This document shows positions 1 to 7,850 of a stretch of DNA of 36,019 nucleotides, piece by piece. Each line of letters starts with the position of its first letter. Positions within the stretch are counted from its first letter, which is position 1. The stretch lies in contig JAIENA010000306.1 of assembly GCA_019751755.1 (NCBI GenBank), positions 1 through 36,019 on the forward strand, read 5' to 3'. The notes under the pieces were generated by a model. It had not been told where the DNA came from. It was given only the letters and a program-made list of their open reading frames with translations, and searched no databases. The position numbers and the translations under genes were made by a program. Origin of the DNA: Burkholderiaceae bacterium. GTDB lineage: Bacteria; Pseudomonadota; Gammaproteobacteria; Burkholderiales; Burkholderiaceae_D.

Positions 1-1118
1 AGCCTGCCGCGCCGGCGCAGGTGCCGTCCCGGCCCGCGGCCAAGCCGCCGCAGCGCGAACCGGGCGTGCCGGTGTTGCCGCCGGCCGGCTCGGGCCGGGG
101 CGGCTATTACAAGGACGACGGACCGGGCGACAATCCGCCACCGAACTTGATGGCCACGCCGGATGCGGACGTGCGCAACGACCCGCCGCTGCCGCGCGCC
201 AACAAGGAATACGCCGTGTTCGGCAAGACGTACCGGCCCATCACGGATCCGGAGCAGCCCTTTGTGCAACGGGGATTGGGTACCTGGTACGGTAAAAAAT
301 TCCATGGCCAGCGCACCTCGTCGGGTGAACTGTACGATATGTACAAAATGACGGCGGCGCATCCGATCTTGCCGATCCCCTCGTATGCGCGGGTGACCAA
401 TCTCGATAACGGCAACCAGGTGGTGGTGCGTATCAATGACCGTGGCCCGTTCCACTCGACGCGCGTGATTGATGTGTCTTACACGGCGGCGCTGAAACTG
501 GGCTTGCTCGACAAGGGCAGCCATATGCTGGAAGTGGTGCGCATTTTGCCGGCTGAAGCGGAAAAGCTGGCGGCGGCCGGCAAGGGCGGCGCCAACCCGG
601 CGCCGGCAACCGTGCTGCGCCCGCAAGCGCCGGCCCCGCAACGCGAACCGGCCCAGGTGGCGGCGCTGCTGTATCCACCGCCACCGGGCGGCAACGCGGC
701 GCAGGGCAATAGCGCGCAGGCGGCGCCGCTGGTCGCCACAGCGGCGAGCCAGGCCAGTGCGGCGCCGCTGCCTGCGGTGATGACTGGAAAGACTGCGGCA
801 ACGGCACCGGCCGCCACTGCGGCCGGTGCTGTGATGCTGGCCGGCGGCACCAATGCCTCGGCGGACGGCGCCATCGTGCCGGTGGCTGCCAAGGGTGGTT
901 TCTACCTGCAACTGGGCGCCTACGGCAAGCCGGAAAATGCGGAGGCGGCGCGCGCCCGGGTGTCGATGGAAAGCGGCCTGTCCGGCCTGGAAGTGGTGCC
1001 ATCGGGCGCCGTGCTGCGGTTATTCAGCGGCCCGTTTGGCACGCGCCAGGAAGCCGAACTGGCGATGAAGGCACTACCTGCTTCGCTGGGCCTGAAGCCG
1101 CTGGTGATCCAACGCTAG
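1..1118 (+). CDS. rlpA: Septal ring lytic transglycosylase RlpA (5' end outside window)
   Basis: RlpA-family proteins are outer-membrane lipoproteins that cleave peptidoglycan glycan strands lacking stem peptides at the septum. About 371 residues are visible. The frame is open to the window edge, so the start and any lipoprotein signal lie upstream; the GTG at position 21 is internal. A Pro/Ala-rich stretch leads into a double-psi beta-barrel domain (about nt 280-540) with the family motifs GTWYG, KFHGQRTSSGE, TAAH, VVRINDRGPF and RVIDVSYTAA. A low-complexity Ala/Pro linker follows (about nt 580-880), then a C-terminal SPOR domain (about nt 895-1115, starting near FYLQLGAYG), which in this family binds denuded septal glycan. 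It converges with another SPOR protein. The family is clear; catalytic activity is inferred from motif conservation. Confidence 0.93.
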   Translation, partial: PAAPAQVPSRPAAKPPQREPGVPVLPPAGSGRGGYYKDDGPGDNPPPNLMATPDADVRNDPPLPRANKEYAVFGKTYRPITDPEQPFVQRGLGTWYGKKFHGQRTSSGELYDMYKMTAAHPILPIPSYARVTNLDNGNQVVVRINDRGPFHSTRVIDVSYTAALKLGLLDKGSHMLEVVRILPAEAEKLAAAGKGGANPAPATVLRPQAPAPQREPAQVAALLYPPPPGGNAAQGNSAQAAPLVATAASQASAAPLPAVMTGKTAATAPAATAAGAVMLAGGTNASADGAIVPVAAKGGFYLQLGAYGKPENAEAARARVSMESGLSGLEVVPSGAVLRLFSGPFGTRQEAELAMKALPASLGLKPLVIQR

Positions 1119-1153
1119 CTAAAACCTATCGCACCGGCAGCGAACGATAGTGC

Positions 1154-1195
1154 GAAAGGGGCCAGGCCCCAAATTCTCAGAGGAAATTTTTTGGG
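1154..1195. repeat. Dispersed palindromic repeat, copy A
   Basis: This intergenic element between two convergent genes has a perfect palindromic core, GGGGCC-A-GGCCCC. The core is followed by AAATT and then GGAAATTTTTTGG. A related element at 30006-30046 matches at most positions along about 40 nt. It could act as a hairpin terminator for either convergent gene, but its presence at two unrelated loci suggests a dispersed intergenic repeat. Confidence 0.6.
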
Positions 1196-1209
1196 GTGTG
1201 GCGTGGCGG

Positions 1210-1956
1210 CTATTTGCAGCTGCGGCTTTCCTTGTCGGCGAACCCTGCGCGCAGCTTGTCCAGGCGGGACTTGGTGTCGGCCGAGATGCCACGGAACTGG
1301 AACGCCAGCAATTTGCTGGCGCTCATGCGTGGCGCCACGCGGGCACTGTGCACGCCCTGTTTTTGCAGGCTGGCCAGCAAGGTTTGCGCCCCCGCTTCGC
1401 TCTTGAATACGCCCAGCGAAATGGCCCAGCGCATGGTCTGGCTGTCCGACATGATGAAGTAATTGGTGACGCCCAGCGCGCGCAATTCGGCGGCTTTCTT
1501 TTCCGCGCCATCCTTGTTGCCTTGCGGCGGGATGAAGACGATGTAGCTCGACACTTCGGTGCCCGGCAAATTGATGCGGGCCTGGCGGTCGCCCAGCGCC
1601 AATGGCGCCAGTTTGTCCTCGAAGCGGCGGGCGTCCGCCAGCACGAAATTGCCGATCTCGACGCAGGCGATTTTTTCTTCCTTTTTCTCCGGGGCTTTCT
1701 TGGCCGGCGTGTCCGCCACCGTTTTCGCCGCCGCCGGTTCCGGTGCCGGCTCCGGTTCTACGGCGGGCGCCTTCAGCGCCGCCACCACCGCCTCGGCTTT
1801 CGCTGCTGAAATCACGGCCAGCTTGTCGCCGTTGAGCTGGTTTTGCAGGCGCGCGGGTTCGCGCTCGCTGCCGCTGAAGTGGCCGAGGTAACCCTGCCCG
1901 TATGCATACAGGCCGGCATTGGCGGCAAGCAGGGACCAGAAGATAAATTTCAGCAC
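1210..1956 (-). CDS. Membrane-anchored SPOR-domain protein, last gene of the argS-coaX run
   Basis: This is a 248-residue protein with one N-terminal membrane segment (about residues 3-22, starting LKFIFWSLLAANAGLYAYG). An Ala/Pro/Glu/Lys-rich periplasmic linker (about 50-95) follows, then a C-terminal region with SPOR-like features (about 140-220). SPOR domains bind peptidoglycan at division sites, so a periplasmic envelope role is likely, but the exact function is unknown. I chose the GTG at 1956 because GGA lies six bases upstream; a TTG at 1962 is also in frame. It begins 12 bases after the coaX stop, so it is probably co-transcribed with coaX. The C-terminus is highly charged and ends in SRSCK. 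Homologues are often found beside coaX in this family of bacteria. Confidence 0.75.
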   Translation of the reverse strand: MLKFIFWSLLAANAGLYAYGQGYLGHFSGSEREPARLQNQLNGDKLAVISAAKAEAVVAALKAPAVEPEPAPEPAAAKTVADTPAKKAPEKKEEKIACVEIGNFVLADARRFEDKLAPLALGDRQARINLPGTEVSSYIVFIPPQGNKDGAEKKAAELRALGVTNYFIMSDSQTMRWAISLGVFKSEAGAQTLLASLQKQGVHSARVAPRMSASKLLAFQFRGISADTKSRLDKLRAGFADKESRSCK

Positions 1957-1968
1957 AGGCAATCCACG

Positions 1969-2733
1969 TTATTCGCTGCGCGCGGCAGCATGCAAACCGG
2001 TCAGCACAATATTGTCCACCAGGCGGTAGGGCACTTGCGCGCCCAGTGCCGGCACGATGTAGGGTGCCGCACCGCCCGACACCAGGCAGGCTTGCGCGCC
2101 ATGCAGCGCGCAAGCCCGTTCGATGGCGCCGGCCTGCGCGGCCAGCAGGCCGCTGAGGATGGCGTCGTCGGTATTGTCGGCAAATCCGGATGGCAGCTTA
2201 CCGCCTTGCGCTATCTGCGGCAACTGCGCCGTGTTGCGCGCCAGCGAAGTGGCCATCAGGCCCAGGCCCGGCAAGATCATGCCGCCCAGGAAAACCCCAT
2301 CGGCCGTCACCGCATCGATGGTGGTGGCGGTGCCGCAATTGGCGACCACCAGCGCCTGCCCCGGCAGCAGGGCATGGGCGCCGATCGCGGCGGCAAAGCG
2401 GTCGCAGCCCAGTTGGCCGTGGCTGCGGTAGCCGTTGCGCACGCCCGCGCGTTGCGCCACCGACGCGAACCAGTCGATGGCGGCGGTGGCCACGCCGCTG
2501 TCCCGCAGCATGCTGTCCAGCGCAGTCCGGATCGTGGCGCCGGCGACATTGGCGGCAATCACGTTGCCGATCGCGCCATGCGCCGCCACGGCGTCGCGCC
2601 AGGCTTGCGCCAATTGCGCCGCCTCCGCGTGCGCTACCGCGCCATACGCCAGCCAGTGGCCCAGCGGCGCATCCGTGGCGGCCAGCGCCCATTTAATGCG
2701 GGTATTGCCGGCGTCGATCAACAAGGTGTTCAT
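1969..2733 (-). CDS. coaX: Type III pantothenate kinase
   Basis: CoaX phosphorylates pantothenate with ATP, the first committed step of coenzyme A synthesis, in the cytoplasm. The 254-residue protein has the ASKHA-fold phosphate motif near the N-terminus (LLIDAGNTRIKWAL), a GCDRFAAAIGA segment corresponding to the family GxDR motif, and the second phosphate motif VVANCGTATTIDAV. These are followed by GGMILPGLGLM. The length is normal for the family. The ATG overlaps the birA stop codon by four bases (ATGA), so translation is probably coupled to birA. Pairing of coaX with monofunctional birA is common in betaproteobacteria. No feature looks broken. Confidence 0.95.
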   Translation of the reverse strand: MNTLLIDAGNTRIKWALAATDAPLGHWLAYGAVAHAEAAQLAQAWRDAVAAHGAIGNVIAANVAGATIRTALDSMLRDSGVATAAIDWFASVAQRAGVRNGYRSHGQLGCDRFAAAIGAHALLPGQALVVANCGTATTIDAVTADGVFLGGMILPGLGLMATSLARNTAQLPQIAQGGKLPSGFADNTDDAILSGLLAAQAGAIERACALHGAQACLVSGGAAPYIVPALGAQVPYRLVDNIVLTGLHAAARSE

Positions 2734-3590
2734 GCCGCGCGCCTCAGTGATACGTCGCCCGACATGACCGGCACCAGGCCCGCGTCAGTCTGCAGCAGCA
2801 GCCGTCCGCTGGCATCGACACCCATCATGCGGCCCTCGTGCAACACGCGGCCCTGGTCCAGGATGCGCACCGTTTCGCCGTGCCAGGCCTGTAGCCGGTT
2901 CCAGCGGTCGGCAAAGGCGGCAAAGCCGGTGTCATCGAATTCGGCCAGCGTCGCCGCCAGCCGGTTCAGCAAGGCGCCCATCAGGGCATTGCGTTCCATC
3001 GTGGCCAGCCATGGCGCGCACGCCACGTCGCGGCCAATGTCCGCTTCCAGTTGATCGGGCATCAGCAGGTTGATGCCCGCGCCGACCACGGCCCAGACCG
3101 CGCCGTCGGGACCGGTCTGGGTTTCCACCAGGATGCCGGCCAGCTTGGCGCCATCTTTTAACAAGTCATTGGGCCACTTCAATTGCACCGGCACGCCCAG
3201 CGTCTGGATCGCTTCGGCCAGCGCCACGCCGGCCGCCAGCGGCAAACCCACCAGTTGTTGCAGCGGTGCTTTAAAGCGCCATGCCAGTGAAAACATCAGC
3301 GTCGCCCCCGGCGCGGACAGCCAGCTGCGTCCGGCGCGGCCGCGTCCCGCTGTCTGGCTGTGCGCCACCAGCAGCGCCGGTCCAGCCAGGTGACCGGCTT
3401 GCACTTGCGCCAGCAAGTCGGCATTGGTGGAGCCGGTTTCCGGCACCACGGTCACTGCCACATGCGACGCGCACGCGGCGCAATGGCCAGCGATGGTGGC
3501 GGCGTTGAGGTCGGTGCCGGCGATCTTGCCTGTGATGTTGATGTTATTGGCGCTGTTACTGGCGCTGTTGCTGGTCATGGCGCGGCTCAT
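2730..3590 (-). CDS. birA: Biotin--[acetyl-CoA-carboxylase] ligase, without DNA-binding domain
   Basis: BirA activates biotin to biotinyl-AMP and attaches it to the lysine of the acetyl-CoA carboxylase carrier protein. Of 286 residues, the catalytic core begins at about 50 with ETGSTNADLLAQ. It contains the biotinyl-AMP loop motif QTAGRGRAGRSW, LKWPNDLL and KLAGILVET, and ends in the small C-terminal domain. There is no N-terminal winged helix, so this is a monofunctional ligase and not a biotin-operon repressor. The first ~20 residues are Ser/Asn-rich, encoded by an imperfect 12-nt tandem repeat (3544-3579), and look non-conserved; an alternative ATG lies at 3578. The assigned start overlaps the stop of the upstream SDR gene by four bases (ATGA). 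Confidence 0.93.
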   Translation of the reverse strand: MSRAMTSNSASNSANNINITGKIAGTDLNAATIAGHCAACASHVAVTVVPETGSTNADLLAQVQAGHLAGPALLVAHSQTAGRGRAGRSWLSAPGATLMFSLAWRFKAPLQQLVGLPLAAGVALAEAIQTLGVPVQLKWPNDLLKDGAKLAGILVETQTGPDGAVWAVVGAGINLLMPDQLEADIGRDVACAPWLATMERNALMGALLNRLAATLAEFDDTGFAAFADRWNRLQAWHGETVRILDQGRVLHEGRMMGVDASGRLLLQTDAGLVPVMSGDVSLRRAA

Positions 3591-4378
3591 TTCTTCAGGC
3601 GCGCCTTGTGCGGCGCGTTGGCAAAGGCCCAGTCATAGAGCGGGTTGGGCAAGACGCGCAGCAGCTTGGCCACCACGCCCATTTGCCATGGAATCACCGT
3701 ATAGCTGGTGCCGCGTTCGATGGCGCGCACCGCCGCCGCCGCGAACTTGTCCGGCGCCATCAGGAACGGCATCGCATATGCGTTATGTTGCGTCATCGGG
3801 GTATCGATGTAGCCGGGGCTGATGGTGACGACGTCGATGCCGTGCGGCGCCAGTTCCACGCGCAGTGATTCGCAATAGGTGATCACGGCCGACTTCGACG
3901 CGCTGTAGGCGCCGCCGCCCGGCAAGCCACGGATGCCGGCCACGCTGCCGATGCCAACCAGCCGCGCCGGCGTGCGCTGCGCTTTCATCGGGCCGATAAA
4001 CGGCGCGAAGGTGGCGAAGGTGGCGGTGACGTTGGTGGCCAGGATCGTCGCGAAGACCGGCAGATCTTCCAGCCCGTATTCGGTCAGCGTGCCGGCGGAA
4101 ACGCCGGCGCTGGCAATGACGATATCGATGCCGCCCGCGTATTCGAGGTAATCGAGGGCGGCTTCGCGCACGCCCTGGTGGTCGTTGACGTCGACCGCAT
4201 AGGCGCGGTGTTGTTCAGGATTGGGTAAGGTGGCGATCAGTGCTTGCAGCGCTTCGCCGCGGCGCGCCAGCAAACCGAGGGTGGCGCCCAGTTGCGCATA
4301 GCGCAGCGCCAGCGCGGCACCCAGGCCGCTGGACGCGCCCGTGATAAAGACGCGCCGCAGCGCGCGTGTTTCCGCCAT
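3587..4378 (-). CDS. Short-chain dehydrogenase/reductase family oxidoreductase
   Basis: This is a 263-residue classical SDR with a Rossmann fold. The N-terminal nucleotide-binding motif is TGASSGLGAAL (about 14-24). ASAGVSAG corresponds to the family NAG region, the catalytic serine lies in the GIGSVAGIRGLPG region, and the YxxxK pair is in YSASKSAVITY. ARRGEAL after beta-2 suggests an NADP(H) preference, by analogy with other SDRs. The substrate cannot be read from the sequence. It starts two bases after the dsbA stop and overlaps birA by four bases, so it belongs to the same transcript, although its role need not relate to biotin or CoA. The C-terminal basic tail (HKARLKK) is typical of membrane-associating SDRs, but that is speculation. 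Confidence 0.88.
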   Translation of the reverse strand: MAETRALRRVFITGASSGLGAALALRYAQLGATLGLLARRGEALQALIATLPNPEQHRAYAVDVNDHQGVREAALDYLEYAGGIDIVIASAGVSAGTLTEYGLEDLPVFATILATNVTATFATFAPFIGPMKAQRTPARLVGIGSVAGIRGLPGGGAYSASKSAVITYCESLRVELAPHGIDVVTISPGYIDTPMTQHNAYAMPFLMAPDKFAAAAVRAIERGTSYTVIPWQMGVVAKLLRVLPNPLYDWAFANAPHKARLKK

Positions 4379-4380
4379 GC

Positions 4381-5070
4381 TTATTTCTTTTCCGCTTTGG
4401 CCTTGGCCACCAGGTGTTCCGTCACCGTCAGCGCAGCCCGGTAGTAGTCGATTTCAGCGTCGGCGCCCTGCAACGCGGCGCCGGCCTGTTGCGGCGAGGT
4501 CCGGTAGCGGCCATTGATGACGAGCGCCGGCCAGGAGTCAATGCCGTAATCGGCCATCGCCTTGTCGGCCTGCTTGATGCGGTTTTGCACCGGCAGCGAG
4601 CGGTAGGTGTCGATGAATTGCTTGCGGTCGAAACCTTGCTTCGCGATCCACTCGAACACTTGTTCATCCTTGGTGAATTTCTCGCGCTGCACATGCATGG
4701 CGTGGAATACCTTGGCCTGGTGTTGCTCGGCCACGCCCATGACTTCCAGCGTGAAGAACAGTTTTTGCTGCGGCAACGTCAAATCGCCCTTGGGCACATG
4801 GATGCGTTTCAAGACGATGTTATCGCCCTGTTTTTTCACCCAGTCGGCCAGCAGTGGTTCAAACGCGTTGCAGTGTGGGCACCAGTAGGCGAAGAATTCC
4901 AGTACTTCGATTTTCTTGCCGGCGGGGACCGGTTGCGCCACTGGCAGGGCCACATATTCGGTGCCGTTGGCCGGATTCTGTGGCGATGCGGCGGCGCCGA
5001 ACGCCGCCATGGCCAATGCCGCCGACATGGCCAGCACGGCCAACCCCCGTAATTGCTTGATGAACCGCAT
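4381..5070 (-). CDS. dsbA: Periplasmic thiol:disulfide oxidoreductase DsbA
   Basis: DsbA introduces disulfide bonds into exported proteins in the periplasm and is re-oxidised by DsbB. The 229-residue precursor has an Ala-rich signal peptide (about 1-28) and a thioredoxin fold with the CPHC active site (Cys64, Cys67) preceded by EFFAYW. The helical insertion and the cis-Pro loop region (about SWPALVING) follow. I chose the ATG at 5070 because GGGAG lies eight bases upstream and the signal peptide follows directly; a TTG seven codons earlier is in frame but has no support. It starts 21 bases after the stop of the SPOR gene upstream. Sequence and length match the betaproteobacterial DsbA/DsbL group. 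Confidence 0.94.
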   Translation of the reverse strand: MRFIKQLRGLAVLAMSAALAMAAFGAAASPQNPANGTEYVALPVAQPVPAGKKIEVLEFFAYWCPHCNAFEPLLADWVKKQGDNIVLKRIHVPKGDLTLPQQKLFFTLEVMGVAEQHQAKVFHAMHVQREKFTKDEQVFEWIAKQGFDRKQFIDTYRSLPVQNRIKQADKAMADYGIDSWPALVINGRYRTSPQQAGAALQGADAEIDYYRAALTVTEHLVAKAKAEKK

Positions 5071-5091
5071 GGTGACTCCCGGTCTGGACAA

Positions 5092-5841
5092 TCAGCGCTG
5101 GTTGCGCACGACGGAAACGTCGACGCCGTTTTCAGACAGCTTGCTGCGCGCCCTGTTCATCGCTTCGACTTGCGTGTAAGGGCCGGTGCGCACGCGGTGC
5201 AGCACACCGGCGTCGGTGCTGCGGTCCGAGATGGCGGCTTCAAAGCCCATCAGTGCCAGCTTGGCGCGCTGATTTTCCGCATCGGCCATTTCGCGGAACG
5301 CGCCGGCTTGCAGGTAATACACATACTTCTCTTCACCGGCCGCCGCCGGCGTGCCAGCAGCGGTTGCTGCTGGTGCTGCTGCAGGGGCCGCAGACGGGGC
5401 CGCCGCCGGCGTGGCCGCGGTTGCGGCCGGCGCTGTCGCAGGCTTGCTCTTGGCGGCGGCCTCAATCCGTTCCACCACCTGTTGCAATTCATCCTTCGGC
5501 GGCTGCACCGGTGCATGCGCCGGCGGCGCCGCTGGTGGCGGCACGCCCTCGGCAGGCTGGCCCGCTTCCTTGGCGAATTCGCGCGCCGCTTCGCGCACCG
5601 CGTCCTTGTTGCCGTACATAGGCTTGTTCGGATCCGAGATCTGGCCGGCGGTCGGCTCGGCGGGTTTCCCCATCTTGCCCGACTTGTCGGTGAAGGGCGA
5701 TGAGCCCTTGCTGATCACCAGTGCCACGACGACGGCGATCACCAGGCCGATGACCAGGCCGATGACGATACCAACCAGGGTGTTGCCCTGCTGCGCGCGC
5801 GGCGGGGCCAGACGGAAACGGCAATGCATAGGTACGATCAT
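5092..5841 (-). CDS. FtsN-like SPOR-domain membrane protein
   Basis: This 249-residue bitopic inner-membrane protein has a short cytoplasmic N-terminus and a strongly hydrophobic segment rich in Val/Ile/Gly (about 22-43). A periplasmic Pro/Ala-rich linker with a predicted helical part (about 80-150) follows, then a C-terminal SPOR domain (about 168-249, from VYYLQAGAF to VSVVRNQR). This is the layout of FtsN, the late division protein that activates septal peptidoglycan synthesis, so a division or cell-wall role is likely. Orthology to FtsN is not proven. It lies 18 bases after argS, the usual position of this SPOR gene in related bacteria. The first ATG (5841) has GAGGA directly against it; the ATG at 5829 is an equally possible start. 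Confidence 0.82.
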   Translation of the reverse strand: MIVPMHCRFRLAPPRAQQGNTLVGIVIGLVIGLVIAVVVALVISKGSSPFTDKSGKMGKPAEPTAGQISDPNKPMYGNKDAVREAAREFAKEAGQPAEGVPPPAAPPAHAPVQPPKDELQQVVERIEAAAKSKPATAPAATAATPAAAPSAAPAAAPAATAAGTPAAAGEEKYVYYLQAGAFREMADAENQRAKLALMGFEAAISDRSTDAGVLHRVRTGPYTQVEAMNRARSKLSENGVDVSVVRNQR

Positions 5842-5859
5842 TCCTCGAAGAGTCCTTGA

Positions 5860-7569
5860 TTACATCTTGTTGGGTGCCGACACGCCAATCAATGCCAGGC
5901 CGTTGCGCAGCACCTGGCGGGTCGCCACCATCAGTGCGATACGGGCCATTTTGATGGCTTCGTCGTCCACCAGCACGCGTTCGGCAAAGTAGAAGCTGTG
6001 TAGCGCGGCCGCCAGGTCGCGCAGGTAGAACGCGATCTGGTGCGGGCCCAGTTCCGCCTGGGCACGGGCCAGCACTTCCGGATACGCCGCCAGCGTGGCC
6101 AGCAGCGTGGCTTCGGTCGGCGCCGTCAGTGGTGACAGGTCGACACCGGCCAGGTCCGCTTCGCTGCCGGTCCACTGTTCCAGCATGCGGCAGATACGGG
6201 CGTGCGCGTACTGCACGTAATACACCGGATTTTCATCCGAGGTTTTCAGTGCGACGTCGACGTCGAACACGAATTCGGTATCGGCCTTGCGGGAAATCAG
6301 GAAGAAGCGCACGGCATCGCGGCCCTTGGTGATGTCGCCGCCGCCCGACCATTCGATCAGGTCGCGCACCGTCACGTAGGAACCGGCGCGCTTGGAGATT
6401 TTCACTTCCGCGCCATCTTTCATCACGGTGACCATCTTGTGCAGCACGTAGTCCGGATAGCCTTGCGGGATGCCGATGTCGACCGCCTGCAGGCCGGCGC
6501 GCACGCGGGCAATGGTGCCGTGGTGGTCGGAACCCTGGATGTTGATGGCCTGGGTGAAGCCGCGCTTGAATTTCTGGATGTGGTAGGCGACGTCCGGCAG
6601 GAAGTAGGTATAGGTGCCGTCGGACTTGCGCATCACGCGGTCCTTGTCGTCGCCATAGTCGGTGGTGCGCAGCCACAGCGCGCCGTCTTCCTCAAACGTC
6701 TTGCCGGAGCCGACCAGGGCGTCGACGGTGGCGTTCACCTTGCCGTCCTTGTACAGCGACGATTCCAAATAATAATTGTCGAACTTGACGCCGAACGCCT
6801 GCAGGTCGATATCCTGCTCGTTACGCAGGTACGTCACGGCAAAGGCGCGGATCGATTCGAAGTCTTCCACGTCGCCGCTGGCGGTGGCCGGCGCGCCGTC
6901 GGAAGCGGAGACGGTTTTCTTGGCCAGGAAGTCGTCGGCGATGTCCTGGATATAGTCGCCGTTATAGGCCGACTCCGGCCATTCGGCGTCGCCCGGCTTG
7001 AAGCCGCGCGCGCGCGCCTGCACCGACGTGGCCAGGGTCTGGATCTGGACCCCGGCGTCGTTGTAATAGAACTCGCGGGTGACGTCGTAGCCTTGCGCCG
7101 CGAACAGCGACGACAGCGCATCGCCCAGCGCGGCCTGGCGGCCGTGGCCGACGTGCAGCGGGCCGGTCGGGTTGGCCGACACGAATTCAATAATCACGTG
7201 CTGGCCGGCGCCAGCGGTGGCGTTGCCATACTGCGCGCCTTGCGCCAGCACGGCCTTGACCACGGCCTGTTTCGACGCGGCGGTGACGCGCAGGTTGATG
7301 AAGCCGGGACCGGCGATGTCGGCCGATTCCACCAGTTGCTTGCCGGCCGGGTTGTCCAGCAGCGCGGCAACGACCTTGGTGGCCAGTTCGCGCGGGTTCA
7401 TTTTCAATTGCTTCGCCAGTTGCATGGCGATATTGCAGGCGACGTCGCCGTGCGCCGCATCGCGCGGGCGTTCCAGCACGACATTGGCGCTGACACCAGA
7501 GCCGTCGAGGATGGGGGCCAGGGCGGCGTTGAAGAGGGCGATGATCTCTTGTTTTTGTTGGGCAAGCAT
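5860..7569 (-). CDS. argS: Arginine--tRNA ligase
   Basis: ArgS charges tRNA-Arg with arginine in the cytoplasm. The 569-residue class I synthetase has an N-terminal Add-1 domain, then the HIGH signature as HVGH (His139-His142) inside [16 protein letters not shown] catalytic core follows with the KMSK-equivalent KISKRAG, and then an anticodon-binding DALR domain. The C-terminus ends [15 protein letters not shown] chose the ATG at 7569 (MLAQQKQEI) because domain homology begins there; the open frame extends 33 codons further upstream through the promoter region. It appears to be the first gene of the run that continues to position 1210. An insert after the HIGH region ([17 protein letters not shown]) is variable in the family. 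Confidence 0.97.
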   Translation of the reverse strand: MLAQQKQEIIALFNAALAPILDGSGVSANVVLERPRDAAHGDVACNIAMQLAKQLKMNPRELATKVVAALLDNPAGKQLVESADIAGPGFINLRVTAASKQAVVKAVLAQGAQYGNATAGAGQHVIIEFVSANPTGPLHVGHGRQAALGDALSSLFAAQGYDVTREFYYNDAGVQIQTLATSVQARARGFKPGDAEWPESAYNGDYIQDIADDFLAKKTVSASDGAPATASGDVEDFESIRAFAVTYLRNEQDIDLQAFGVKFDNYYLESSLYKDGKVNATVDALVGSGKTFEEDGALWLRTTDYGDDKDRVMRKSDGTYTYFLPDVAYHIQKFKRGFTQAINIQGSDHHGTIARVRAGLQAVDIGIPQGYPDYVLHKMVTVMKDGAEVKISKRAGSYVTVRDLIEWSGGGDITKGRDAVRFFLISRKADTEFVFDVDVALKTSDENPVYYVQYAHARICRMLEQWTGSEADLAGVDLSPLTAPTEATLLATLAAYPEVLARAQAELGPHQIAFYLRDLAAALHSFYFAERVLVDDEAIKMARIALMVATRQVLRNGLALIGVSAPNKM

Positions 7570-7647
7570 GTTCGTTGGGGCGGCGAGGCCGCGTAAGTAA
7601 TCTTGGGAAAGCGGAGACCCGGTTTTGCGCGGGGTCAAACAGCCGAC

Positions 7648-7674
7648 ATTATACTGTTTTGCCACCACTGTAAA
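7648..7674 (-). promoter_or_regulatory. Candidate sigma-70 promoter for the argS operon
   Basis: On the minus strand a perfect TATAAT (7653 to 7648) is preceded by TTTACA (7674 to 7669). The 15-nt spacer is shorter than optimal. It would give a leader of roughly 70 nt before the argS ATG at 7569. Confidence 0.5.
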
Positions 7675-7777
7675 CGAATGGCGGGGTGGGGCCGTGTCGC
7701 CAAATTCGCCGGTCTGAGCAAGAAACGGGCCAAAGCCGGGTTACAATGCTGCCTTTATATAGTTATTACGCGCGATT

Positions 7778-7797
7778 GACAGCCTCATGTGGCTGTC
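7778..7797 (+). other. Hairpin in the rsmB leader
   Basis: GACAGCC and GGCTGTC form a perfect 7-bp stem with a 6-nt loop (TCATGT), about 54 nt before the rsmB ATG. No T-run follows, so it is not a simple terminator. Function is unknown. Confidence 0.4.
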
Positions 7798-7850
7798 CCC
7801 GGCACCGGACAGCATCGGAGGCGGGCGCCGCCCCTCTCTGGAATTCCGAC

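Noticed and set aside
1843-3054. 403-codon plus-strand open frame opposite coaX and birA
   Set aside because: Overlaps two well-supported genes and has the composition of a reverse-complement frame.
6202-7596. Long plus-strand open frame opposite argS
   Set aside because: Antisense shadow with His/Val/Gly/Asp-biased composition; ArgS on the minus strand has all family motifs.
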